34,621 bases of DNA from Alphaproteobacteria bacterium. Its GTDB lineage: Bacteria; Pseudomonadota; Alphaproteobacteria; Rs-D84. The position numbers were made by a program, and so were the translations under genes. The number at the start of each line of letters is the position of its first letter. Positions within the stretch are counted from its first letter, which is position 1. Location: assembly GCA_017513285.1 (NCBI GenBank), contig JAFXGD010000031.1, positions 1 to 34,621 of the forward strand, written 5' to 3'. Below the pieces are notes generated by a model. It was given only the letters and a program-made list of their open reading frames with translations. It was not told the DNA's origin and did no database searches. Below are positions 1 through 8,733 of the stretch, piece after piece.

Positions 1-43
1 TAATAATATTTTTGCATAAAAAACATAGTTTAAGGATAAAACA

Positions 44-75
44 CCTGGGTCCCGTGGTCAAGCCACGGGATGACA
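44..75 (-). repeat. Palindromic intergenic repeat, copy 1
   Basis: A 32-bp element with perfect 8-bp arms (TCCCGTGG at 50-57, CCACGGGA at 63-70) around a 5-nt loop. It lies inverted relative to copies 2 and 3: read on the minus strand it has the same layout, TGTCA-stem-loop-stem-CCAGG. Similar palindromes are common between genes in Alphaproteobacteria; assignment to a named family would need a database. Confidence 0.85.
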
Positions 76-186
76 GAACATTAATAGCGATATTTATTCA
101 CGTCTGTGCCGTCCTATATACCCCCCGCACACTCATTTTGTCCCCCTACTGCTTGAGCCCTGCACCCAGACATCGCCACTCCCCAT

Positions 187-218
187 TGTCATCCCGTGGC
201 ATGACCACGGGATCCAGG
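187..218 (+). repeat. Palindromic intergenic repeat, copy 2
   Basis: The same 32-bp element in plus orientation: TGTC, then 9-bp arms ATCCCGTGG (191-199) and CCACGGGAT (205-213), loop CATGA, then CCAGG. No coding potential is seen around it; the open frame across 12-272 is an artefact of these repeats. Confidence 0.88.
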
Positions 219-237
219 TTCATACCTTTAAAAAAAT

Positions 238-269
238 TGTCATCCCGGGGCTTGACCCCGGGATCCAGG
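238..269 (+). repeat. Palindromic intergenic repeat, copy 3 (compensated stem)
   Basis: Same length and flanks as copy 2, but the stem reads ATCCCGGGG (242-250) / CCCCGGGAT (256-264). Both partners of one stem pair have changed (T:A to G:C), so pairing is kept. It starts 19 bp after copy 2 ends, in the same orientation. Confidence 0.88.
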
Positions 270-300
270 TAGTGCAATTTAAATTACTTAACCGCCCGCC

Positions 301-325
301 GTCATACCCGCAACGGCGGGTATCT
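301..325 (+). repeat. Palindromic repeat, related variant (copy 4)
   Basis: A shorter relative: GTCA, arms TACCCGC (305-311) and GCGGGTA (316-322), loop AACG, then a TCTA flank resembling TCCA of the other copies. Together the four copies are the only structure seen in the gene-free stretch 1-371; 76-186 shows nothing recognisable. Confidence 0.65.
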
Positions 326-344
326 ATTGCCCCGCAGGGACGAA

Positions 345-367
345 TAAAAAAACGCCCATTTGGGCGT
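345..367 (-). terminator. Rho-independent terminator of the SIMPL gene
   Basis: Read on the minus strand, arms ACGCCCA / TGGGCGT (352-358 and 361-367) form a tight hairpin followed by a run of T (A run at 345-351 on plus). It begins 5 bp after the stop codon of the SIMPL-domain gene and closes the lrgAB-SIMPL transcript. Confidence 0.88.
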
Positions 368-371
368 CCTG

Positions 372-1118
372 TTATTTCAGATAAAATGTAATCGTTGCGA
401 CAACACGCACTTTTTTATTTATTGCCTGGCGTTCATCCGAAGACCAACGATCAATCGGGTCACGTGATTCAATGCTGAATACACCTTGGTTGGCGCTTTT
501 TATTTTGCCCAATTTGGCATCTGCGTCTTTGGCGAATTGTTGGCCGGCGGCGGTGGCATTTTTGGTTGCCTGTTCAATCATAGATATTTTGATATCATTT
601 AATCCATTGAATATATAAACCGGCCCGGAATAATCTTCTGTAATTGTGATACCACGGCGTACCAATTCACCCATTCGGCGTGACGTGGCATCAACCAACA
701 TAACCTGCTTGGAACGTACCATGACACCCGTATCGATAACATAGCGGCCATCATTTTGTTGATTTTTTAATTCTGCATCTGAATATCCGGCGTATTTATC
801 CCGCACTTGGATACGCAGGTTTTGAATTTCATCCGGTGCAAAGCCTGCATCGATTAAGAAAGTGTGAATTTCTGTTATATTATTATCGATTTGCGATTGC
901 AGTTTTGCCAAATCGCCACCCACACCGTTAATTTTGATATTCCAAACGGCGGTATCTGCAACAACGTCACGTTCGGCCAATCCTTTGACCGTGACGGTTC
1001 GTCCCGACATCGCACGATAAATTCCGTCGCCAATAAAGTATCCGCCCATCGCAACCCCAATTGCCAAAACGGTAATCCATACCCCGGACCAAGATTTTAA
1101 TTTATTTGATATTTTCAT
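372..1118 (-). CDS. SIMPL-domain (DUF541, BP26/OMP28-like) membrane-anchored protein
   Basis: A 248-aa protein with one N-terminal membrane segment (about residues 14-36) and no lipobox, followed by a periplasmic SIMPL domain beginning at TVTVKGLAERDV (about 42-53). The family forms ring-like oligomers in the envelope; its biochemical role is poorly known and is often linked to stress resistance. The start is supported by a GAAAGGA ribosome site 8 nt upstream. It lies 30 bp after lrgB on the same strand and is followed at once by a terminator, so it is probably the last gene of an lrgA-lrgB-SIMPL operon. Family assignment is firm from the N-terminal motif and length; function is open. Confidence 0.88.
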   Translation of the reverse strand: MKISNKLKSWSGVWITVLAIGVAMGGYFIGDGIYRAMSGRTVTVKGLAERDVVADTAVWNIKINGVGGDLAKLQSQIDNNITEIHTFLIDAGFAPDEIQNLRIQVRDKYAGYSDAELKNQQNDGRYVIDTGVMVRSKQVMLVDATSRRMGELVRRGITITEDYSGPVYIFNGLNDIKISMIEQATKNATAAGQQFAKDADAKLGKIKSANQGVFSIESRDPIDRWSSDERQAINKKVRVVATITFYLK

Positions 1119-1148
1119 ATTGCGTCCTTTCTGTTGTGTTGTTTAATT

Positions 1149-1847
1149 TTACCAAAACAATACTTTGATTGCAAATGGTGCGATGATTGCGGTAAACAGT
1201 CCCGACAATACAATTGCCAAACTGCTGAAAGCGCCTTCGGTTTCGCCCATTTCCATGGCTTTGGTTGTGCCGGCAACATGTGCAGCATTTCCAATGGCCA
1301 ATCCCCGTGCGATTGGGCTGTGCAATTTTAATTTTTTGCATATGATATCGCTGACCGATGCGCCCAAAATTCCGGTCATTACCACCGCAGATACGGTCAA
1401 GGCAACAATTCCACCCAATTTTTCTGTAATTTCTATGGCAATGGCGGTTGTGACGGATACCGCCACGAACGAACGGGCCACGACATCGCCCAATCCGAAT
1501 ATTATACATATAACAATCACACAAACGACCGAATATACAACACCCATCAGTACCGACATCAGCACCGCCAATGCATGCCTGCGCAATTCGGGTAATTGTT
1601 TGTACATTGGCACCGCAAATGATATGGTCAAAGGTGTCAACATATATGTCATGTATTTTGCGCCACTGTTATACGTGTCATATGGGATATTTGCCATGGT
1701 TAAAACTGCGATTACAAAAATCGTTCCCAAAAACAGTGGCGTCGTTAACGGCGTTTTGAATTTACGATTTATCGCCACCGCCATCAGAAATGCCACCAAC
1801 GTCAATGCAACGCCAAAATAGGGCGAATTGATAATAACATCCATCAT
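1149..1847 (-). CDS. lrgB: LrgB/CidB-family membrane protein
   Basis: A 232-aa polytopic inner-membrane protein with the LrgB family layout: repeated hydrophobic segments, TPLFLGT near residue 37, and a glycine/alanine-rich stretch IARGLAIGNAAHVAGTTKAM (about 178-197) that is the family's most conserved block. LrgA/LrgB pairs are described as antiholin-like regulators of murein hydrolase activity and, in other bacteria and plant plastids, as pyruvate or glycolate transporters. Its start codon overlaps the lrgA stop (ATGA), so the two are translationally coupled. Which of the family roles applies cannot be told from sequence. Confidence 0.92.
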   Translation of the reverse strand: MMDVIINSPYFGVALTLVAFLMAVAINRKFKTPLTTPLFLGTIFVIAVLTMANIPYDTYNSGAKYMTYMLTPLTISFAVPMYKQLPELRRHALAVLMSVLMGVVYSVVCVIVICIIFGLGDVVARSFVAVSVTTAIAIEITEKLGGIVALTVSAVVMTGILGASVSDIICKKLKLHSPIARGLAIGNAAHVAGTTKAMEMGETEGAFSSLAIVLSGLFTAIIAPFAIKVLFW

Positions 1848-2206
1848 TTGTTTGCCCTTTTGTTTTTGCGTTCAATTAACTTGTCTGCGGTTACGCCGGT
1901 TATAATCATTGTGACCAAATATGTCACAATCATCAATCCCGCCAAAATCCACCAAATGTCGGCAATGTCGTCCCAAATATCAATTATTGCAACGGCCGGC
2001 GCAATAAAGAATACGGCCATGACGCCTTGCATCCAATTGGCCACATCTTCAACCCACTCCAATTTAACGATTTTGGTTGCCAATGCCAAAAACAGTAAAA
2101 CCATGCCGTATATACTGCCTGCGATTGGGGCGGGGATTAAGTATTCCAACAACTGCCCAATCAGTGCAAAAATCAATATTACGCAAAATTGCAGCAGATA
2201 TTTCAT
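1844..2206 (-). CDS. lrgA: LrgA/CidA-family holin-like membrane protein
   Basis: A 120-aa protein with four hydrophobic segments and the family signature IGQLLEYLIPAPIAGSIYGM near residues 16-35, a close match to the CidA/LrgA consensus. It is the holin-like partner of LrgB. A strong AAGGTGGGGGG ribosome site sits directly upstream, and the stop overlaps the lrgB start by 4 bp. A promoter at 2234-2261 probably drives lrgA-lrgB-SIMPL. The basic tail (KLIERKNKRANK) is likely cytoplasmic. Confidence 0.92.
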   Translation of the reverse strand: MKYLLQFCVILIFALIGQLLEYLIPAPIAGSIYGMVLLFLALATKIVKLEWVEDVANWMQGVMAVFFIAPAVAIIDIWDDIADIWWILAGLMIVTYLVTMIITGVTADKLIERKNKRANK

Positions 2207-2233
2207 GCCCCCCCACCTTGTTGATATGCGTAT

Positions 2234-2261
2234 ATTACAATAAAGGCGTGCAATGTGTCAA
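2234..2261 (-). promoter_or_regulatory. Promoter of lrgA-lrgB-SIMPL operon
   Basis: On the minus strand TTGACA (2256-2261), 16-bp spacer, TGTAAT (2234-2239). Predicted start near 2227 gives a leader of about 20 nt carrying the lrgA ribosome site. The -35 lies 3 bp beyond the tcdA stop, so this promoter separates lrgAB from tatD-tcdA. Confidence 0.65.
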
Positions 2262-2263
2262 AG

Positions 2264-2944
2264 TCAAATTTGGTGAATGATTTCTTGGATTACATAATTC
2301 GCCATGATTAAACCAAAGGTCCCCGTCACGGTTATTATTGACCCCAAATTCTTGGCATGTCCAATGACGGGAACGGGTGTTTCATCGGAAAAAGCGGTTG
2401 GAATATTCGGCAAATTGTTCCGGCGTGCGGCATGTCTGACACGGTTTGCCAACGGACAAACGCATGTTTTAAACAGTGGGGCAATCTTTATCCGTCCGAC
2501 ATCTGTTTTTGATGCGGCACCCATACTGGCGATAATTCGGATGTTGTGTTTGTGCGCCCATTTATACAGTGCGATTTTGGAATCCACCGTATCAATCGCA
2601 TCGATTATAAAGTCAGGTTTTTCGGGTATATCTGTATTTTCATCCCAAAAAGTATTGTATTCTGTCACGATTATATTTGGGTTAATGTCATGAATGCGCC
2701 GCTTGGCGACGTCAACTTTGGGTTGCCCCACGGTTGATGTTGTCGCAAACAGTTGGCGGTTTATATTTGATTCTTCGACTTTATCAAAGTCCACTATTAC
2801 CAAGTGTCCAATACCCGAACGGGCCAATGCCTCTATTGCAAAACTGCCAACTGCGCCACATCCGACCACCATAACGGTGGCATTTTGTAATTTCTGGATT
2901 GCCACATCACCAAATAAAGTTCGAATTCTGGCCAAATTGCTCAT
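2264..2944 (-). CDS. tcdA: tRNA threonylcarbamoyladenosine dehydratase (TcdA/CsdL), E1-like
   Basis: A 226-aa member of the ThiF/MoeB/HesA E1-like superfamily. It has the TcdA-type opening (RIRTLFGDVAIQKL), a nucleotide-binding GCGAVGS loop (about 28-34), VDFDKVEESNINRQ (adenylation region, about 51-64) and DAIDTVDSK (about 115-123). TcdA uses ATP to cyclise t6A to ct6A at position 37 of ANN-decoding tRNAs. The length is slightly below the enterobacterial protein. The start overlaps the tatD stop by one base (TAATG), so the two are translationally coupled. Other E1-like proteins (MoeB, ThiF) are less likely because the C-terminal PLANRVRHAARR block fits TcdA. Confidence 0.85.
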   Translation of the reverse strand: MSNLARIRTLFGDVAIQKLQNATVMVVGCGAVGSFAIEALARSGIGHLVIVDFDKVEESNINRQLFATTSTVGQPKVDVAKRRIHDINPNIIVTEYNTFWDENTDIPEKPDFIIDAIDTVDSKIALYKWAHKHNIRIIASMGAASKTDVGRIKIAPLFKTCVCPLANRVRHAARRNNLPNIPTAFSDETPVPVIGHAKNLGSIITVTGTFGLIMANYVIQEIIHQI

Positions 2945-3645
2945 TATATCAAAACCTTGGTTAAGTTGTTGTTCACGATTGATGTTAACTGATTTAAATC
3001 CATATTCAATATATTTGCGATATTTTGTGCATTTTGTACAACGTCGGTTGGGGTGTCGCTGTCGCTTTCTGTCAGTATCCGTTCAATTGGTATTGCAGCT
3101 ATCGTTTGGGGCTTTGGGTTGTTGGCGAATGAAAAGTACGCATTATATTCATTAATTAATCTTTCAATAATGCCAACATCACCATTGAATTTATGAAAAA
3201 CTGTATAAGGGGGGCGATTGTTTCGTTGATCTTTTAATATTTTTAATATTTTATCCCATGCGCCGACACAGTGTATCCACACGCCACGTTTTAAATCTGC
3301 GGCAATTTTCATTTGCGCACACATGATGTCAATTTGTGTGTCCATATTCGGGTGGTATTTATCCAATCCGATTTCTCCAATTTGTAATTTTGGATTTTGT
3401 ATCAGTATTTGAATCATTTTGTCCCGCCACATGGGGACAATGTTTGTTGCATGCCACGGATGAATTCCCACTGTGCCATGAATATCGTGGTGCTGTGATA
3501 CAATGTTGCAAACCGAATGCCAATCATCGGGGCAGGTTGCCGCACAAACAATCTTACCAACGCCATGCGCACGTGCCTGCTTAATGGCCATGTCGGGGTT
3601 GGTCGCATTTTGTAAATGGCAATGTGCATCTGAAAATAACAACAT
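2944..3645 (-). CDS. tatD: TatD-family metal-dependent hydrolase (DNase)
   Basis: A 233-aa TIM-barrel amidohydrolase-superfamily protein. Metal ligands are visible in order: DAHCHL (H8, H10), GIHPWH, GEIGLD, IHCVGAWDK, VFHKFNGD and TESDSD. TatD proteins are 3'-5' exonucleases/DNases linked to DNA quality control. It is a little short for the family (about 260 aa). There is no Shine-Dalgarno. A near-consensus promoter (TTGACA, 17 bp, TATCAT) ends 6 nt before the ATG, so transcription should begin on the start codon itself. First gene of tatD-tcdA. Confidence 0.9.
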   Translation of the reverse strand: MLLFSDAHCHLQNATNPDMAIKQARAHGVGKIVCAATCPDDWHSVCNIVSQHHDIHGTVGIHPWHATNIVPMWRDKMIQILIQNPKLQIGEIGLDKYHPNMDTQIDIMCAQMKIAADLKRGVWIHCVGAWDKILKILKDQRNNRPPYTVFHKFNGDVGIIERLINEYNAYFSFANNPKPQTIAAIPIERILTESDSDTPTDVVQNAQNIANILNMDLNQLTSIVNNNLTKVLI

Positions 3646-3651
3646 ATAAAC

Positions 3652-3680
3652 ATGATAAAATATAAAAAGCCGCCTGTCAA
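3652..3680 (-). promoter_or_regulatory. tatD promoter, predicted leaderless
   Basis: Minus strand: TTGACA (3675-3680), 17-bp spacer, TATCAT (3652-3657). Counting 7 nt from the end of the -10 places +1 at 3645, the A of the tatD ATG. Just upstream lies an 8-bp inverted repeat (ACATATTG 3690-3697 / CAATATGT 3711-3718, 13-nt loop) that could be an operator. Confidence 0.75.
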
Positions 3681-3776
3681 AAAGTGTTTACATATTGTGT
3701 TAACATGCGGCAATATGTCCCTGTATACAATGTGATTTTATACCTTTTGAACCTTTTCCTAAATGCCTGATTGCGG

Positions 3777-3805
3777 TTGCGTTGTGTTTTTGAAACAGGT
3801 ATAAT
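3777..3805 (+). promoter_or_regulatory. Promoter of the DUF378 gene
   Basis: A perfect TATAAT at 3800-3805 with a weak TTGCGT -35 at 3777-3782 and a 17-bp spacer. Predicted transcription starts near 3812, giving a leader of about 44 nt with an AAAGGAG ribosome site at 3840-3846. The rest of 3719-3776 shows nothing recognisable. Confidence 0.65.
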
Positions 3806-3855
3806 ATATCTGTCTTAATAAAAGACGATACAAACCTTGAAAAGGAGAAAAACAG

Positions 3856-4068
3856 ATGAGAGGACTAACAAACTATGTTTTAATACCATTGACATTTATT
3901 GGCGCCCTGAACTGGGGGTTGGTGGGTATCTTTGGTTTTGACTTGGTGGCGTTTTTATTTGGCCCCGCAACTTTGGCCAGCAACATCGTATATGCGATAA
4001 TTGGTATTGCGGCATTGGTATGGTTGATATGGATGTTTATTGACCGTCCTGTGTCACGTGAACGTTAA
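3856..4068 (+). CDS. DUF378 small membrane protein
   Basis: A 70-aa protein with two membrane segments (about residues 8-33 and 40-62) separated by a short polar loop. The N-terminal pattern LTFIGALNWGLVGIFGFDLVA is the DUF378 signature. Its function is unknown. It has its own promoter, a strong AAAGGAG ribosome site 9 nt before the ATG and its own terminator, so it is a stand-alone single-gene transcript between two minus-strand blocks. Confidence 0.9.
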   Translation: MRGLTNYVLIPLTFIGALNWGLVGIFGFDLVAFLFGPATLASNIVYAIIGIAALVWLIWMFIDRPVSRER

Positions 4069-4092
4069 AGTCAACAAAAGTTTCATGTCCGC

Positions 4093-4120
4093 CCCCCGAA
4101 TAATCGGGGGTGTTTTTTTT
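4093..4120 (+). terminator. Rho-independent terminator of DUF378 gene
   Basis: Arms CCCCCGA (4093-4099) and TCGGGGG (4104-4110), loop ATAA, followed by an eight-T run at 4113-4120. On the minus strand no T-run follows, so it is not an obvious ligA terminator. Confidence 0.9.
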
Positions 4121-4141
4121 GTCCGGGTAATTGCATGGGTG

Positions 4142-6178
<2,037 letters not shown>

Positions 6179-6856
6179 TTACAGTCCGAATTTATACACG
6201 GCCCCGAAATAGAATTCGGTCGCATCGACATCTGTAATTGCGTATTCGTTGCCATTGATTTTGTGTTCCAATTCGCCATAGTAATGATATTTCAGCCCCA
6301 GATTCAGGTCAATTCTGTCATTTAAAGCAAAATTCACACCAATCATTGCGCTGTATGCCAAATCAAATACACTGTCTGACATATCTGGGCTGCTGATATT
6401 GCCCCAAATATTGGCAAAACCAATACCCAATCCTGCGTATGGCGCAATGGCATCTGCGTATTCTTGGAACAAGTACACATTTAACATATTGGCCCACACA
6501 TCAAAGTCATATTTTATATCACGTTTTGTTTGGTTCGCACCCGTGTACAGTGTTTCAAATTCAATTTTCACATGGTCGCTTAATCTGTTTCCGACAACGG
6601 CCCCGAAACCAAAGTTGTCATCACGAACGGTTGAATTTCCTGCGTCATGAATGTCGTATTTAAATGATATTCTTTCATTTTTATGTATTCTGATACCGAC
6701 ATAGTTATCCCGTCGTTGTTTGGTTGTGGCGGGCGTATCTGTGGCGTATTCGTATTCGTCATAGTATGTATCATATGCGCCGTAATCATCAATATATTCT
6801 TCGGCCATGGCGCAGATTGGCATCGTTATAAAAATCATACATAAAATTTTTTTCAT
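6179..6856 (-). CDS. Outer-membrane beta-barrel protein (OmpA/opacity-like)
   Basis: A 225-aa exported protein: signal peptide ending ICAMA (cut after about residue 18), then an acidic tyrosine-rich linker (EEYIDDYGAYDTYYDEYEY), then alternating amphipathic strands consistent with an 8-stranded barrel and ending VYKFGL. It resembles the generic outer-membrane beta-barrel families, but no specific ligand or role is evident. Start choice: a GTG two codons upstream (6862) is in frame, but the AAGGGGG ribosome site lies 7 nt before the ATG at 6856 and only 1 nt before that GTG, so ATG is preferred. Confidence 0.8.
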   Translation of the reverse strand: MKKILCMIFITMPICAMAEEYIDDYGAYDTYYDEYEYATDTPATTKQRRDNYVGIRIHKNERISFKYDIHDAGNSTVRDDNFGFGAVVGNRLSDHVKIEFETLYTGANQTKRDIKYDFDVWANMLNVYLFQEYADAIAPYAGLGIGFANIWGNISSPDMSDSVFDLAYSAMIGVNFALNDRIDLNLGLKYHYYGELEHKINGNEYAITDVDATEFYFGAVYKFGL

Positions 6857-6885
6857 ATTCACACCCCCTTGATTGTGATGGACAA

Positions 6886-6915
6886 ATTATAATTATAAAA
6901 CCTTGTAAAACGCAA
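6886..6915 (-). promoter_or_regulatory. Probable promoter of the outer-membrane barrel gene
   Basis: Minus strand: TTGCGT (6910-6915), 18-bp spacer, TATAAT (6886-6891); a second TATAAT copy lies at 6892-6897. The predicted leader of about 23 nt carries the AAGGGGG site. A clear promoter for the divergent penicillin-binding protein gene was not found in the same gap. Confidence 0.5.
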
Positions 6916-6951
6916 GTTGTTTGTGTTAACATTTGATTCAAAGGGGAAAAA

Positions 6952-8733
6952 GTGTCACGTACAACTGATAAACGTCGTGAACGTCGGGACGAACGTCCGT
7001 CGTTGCGTCGTCGTGTAATGGTATGGTTGTTTAACCTGGTTTTACTGGGGTGTGTTGGTGTTGCGGGATATGTGTCTGTGATATATTTGCGCATGCCATC
7101 ATTGGATGCTATTTTACATGAAACACGTGATGCGACGATTGTGTTTTTGGATGCCTCTGGGGACGAGATACGCAGTGCCAACCGCATAATGGGTACGCCT
7201 GTATCAACGGAAACATTACCGCCCCACGTATGGCAGGCGATTGTTGCCATCGAAGACAAGCGTTTTTTTAAACATGGCCCGATTGATATGCGTGGAATTT
7301 TGCGTGCATTTGTGTCGAATGTGGCATCTGGTCGTGTATCATCTGGCGGTTCGACAATCACCCAACAGACGGCCAAGAACATATTTTTATCCCGTGAAAA
7401 AAAGATTTCCCGCAAAGTCCAAGAGTTAATCTTGTCATATTGGTTGGAAAATCGATTTGATAAAAACCAAGTTTTAGATTTATATATGAACCGTGTGTCT
7501 TTGGTTGGTGGTATGCGTGGTATTGATGCGGCGGCCCGGACAATGTTTGGTGTACCTGCCACGCAATTGTCGATTGGGCAATCTGCGCAAATTGCCGCCA
7601 TGTTAAAAGCCCCCACGACATACAGTCCTTTGCGTAATCCCGATAAAAATATTGCCCGCGCCCGTATTGTCTTGACGGAAATGGTGCGTCAAGGATACAT
7701 CACGATAAATCAGGCACGTATTGCCGCACAATCATTGCGCCCGGCGGTATTAACGGCGGACACAAATCGCTATCGTTATTGGACGGATTATGTTATGGAT
7801 GAATTGCGTTCAACCATTGGTGCATTTGAAACCGATATGTATGTTTATACAACATTGGATACAGATTTCCAAGACAGGGTATCGGACATTTTATCGCAAC
7901 GTGTATCGCCATACCAAGGTGCGGTTATCGCAATGGATTTTGATGGTGCATTGCGTGCCATGTCTGGTGGCGCCGATTATCAGGTCAGCCAATTTAACCG
8001 TGCCACCGCCCCCCGTCAACCGGGCAGTGCTTTTAAACCGGTTATCTATTTGGTTGCATTGGAAAACGGCATGACGCCGGACAGTTATGTAAATGATTCC
8101 CCGTTTGCGATTGGTGATTACAGTCCCAAGAATTATAATGAACGCTACTATGGCGACATAACTTTGGCAACGGCGTTCGCAAAAAGTGTGAATTCCGTTC
8201 CGTTAAAGTTAACAGAAACATATGGCATAGATGCGGTATTGGATATGGCGGGTCGTTTGGGTGTTGGGACCAAGTTGCGCCGTGAATATTCCACGGTATT
8301 GGGTGCGTCTGAAATGACACTGTTGGATTTAACAAATATATATGCGGTCATATGGAATAACGGTCAATCGGTTCGTCCTTATTCTATAACGAAAATAACG
8401 GACATGCATGGCAATACGATTTATCAACGCAATCCATCTGATACTATTGCGATTGTTGGGCCTGAAACGGTTGGGTATATGCAAACATTATTGGCGGACG
8501 TCATTGATGTTGGTGGTACGGGCGGTCGCGCACGTGCCGATAACGTATTGGGGGGCAAAACGGGGACCAGCAATGAAAACCGTGATGCTTGGTTTGTTGG
8601 TGCAACATCGGACAAGGTGGTTGGCGTATGGATGGGCAACGATGATTTTGCGCCAATGGATTCAAAGATAACAGGTGGCACGATTCCGGCCGAGATATTT
8701 AAAGACATAATCACTAACCACGGGGAAAAATGA
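6952..8733 (+). CDS. Bifunctional penicillin-binding protein (PBP1A family, GT51 + transpeptidase)
   Basis: A 593-aa class A PBP. Basic cytoplasmic tail, one membrane segment (about residues 22-46), a GT51 glycosyltransferase domain with EDKRFFKHG (catalytic E101) and GGSTITQQTAKN (about 132-143), then a transpeptidase domain with all three motifs: SAFK (S359/K362), SVN (412-414) and KTGT (536-539). It polymerises and crosslinks peptidoglycan in the periplasm. It is shorter than E. coli PBP1a and lacks the large insert domain. Start is GTG at 6952, with an AAAGGGGAA ribosome site. Its stop overlaps the ABC exporter start, so the two are coupled. Confidence 0.93.
   Translation: MSRTTDKRRERRDERPSLRRRVMVWLFNLVLLGCVGVAGYVSVIYLRMPSLDAILHETRDATIVFLDASGDEIRSANRIMGTPVSTETLPPHVWQAIVAIEDKRFFKHGPIDMRGILRAFVSNVASGRVSSGGSTITQQTAKNIFLSREKKISRKVQELILSYWLENRFDKNQVLDLYMNRVSLVGGMRGIDAAARTMFGVPATQLSIGQSAQIAAMLKAPTTYSPLRNPDKNIARARIVLTEMVRQGYITINQARIAAQSLRPAVLTADTNRYRYWTDYVMDELRSTIGAFETDMYVYTTLDTDFQDRVSDILSQRVSPYQGAVIAMDFDGALRAMSGGADYQVSQFNRATAPRQPGSAFKPVIYLVALENGMTPDSYVNDSPFAIGDYSPKNYNERYYGDITLATAFAKSVNSVPLKLTETYGIDAVLDMAGRLGVGTKLRREYSTVLGASEMTLLDLTNIYAVIWNNGQSVRPYSITKITDMHGNTIYQRNPSDTIAIVGPETVGYMQTLLADVIDVGGTGGRARADNVLGGKTGTSNENRDAWFVGATSDKVVGVWMGNDDFAPMDSKITGGTIPAEIFKDIITNHGEK

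Noticed and set aside
12-272. 86-aa open frame at the window start
   Set aside because: It runs through the palindromic repeats, has no ribosome site and no protein-like composition.
44-325. CRISPR array
   Set aside because: The repeats are palindromes in mixed orientation with irregular spacing and no cas genes nearby.
1165-1821. 218-aa plus-strand frame
   Set aside because: It lies antisense to lrgB, whose family motifs are clear; an artefact of codon bias on the opposite strand.
3646-3855. Riboswitch or small RNA upstream of the DUF378 gene
   Set aside because: Only a promoter and a small inverted repeat are seen; no multi-stem structure or known motif could be recognised by eye.
6789-7616. 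275-aa minus-strand frame
   Set aside because: It overlaps the GT51 domain of the penicillin-binding protein and the start of the barrel gene; composition is not protein-like.
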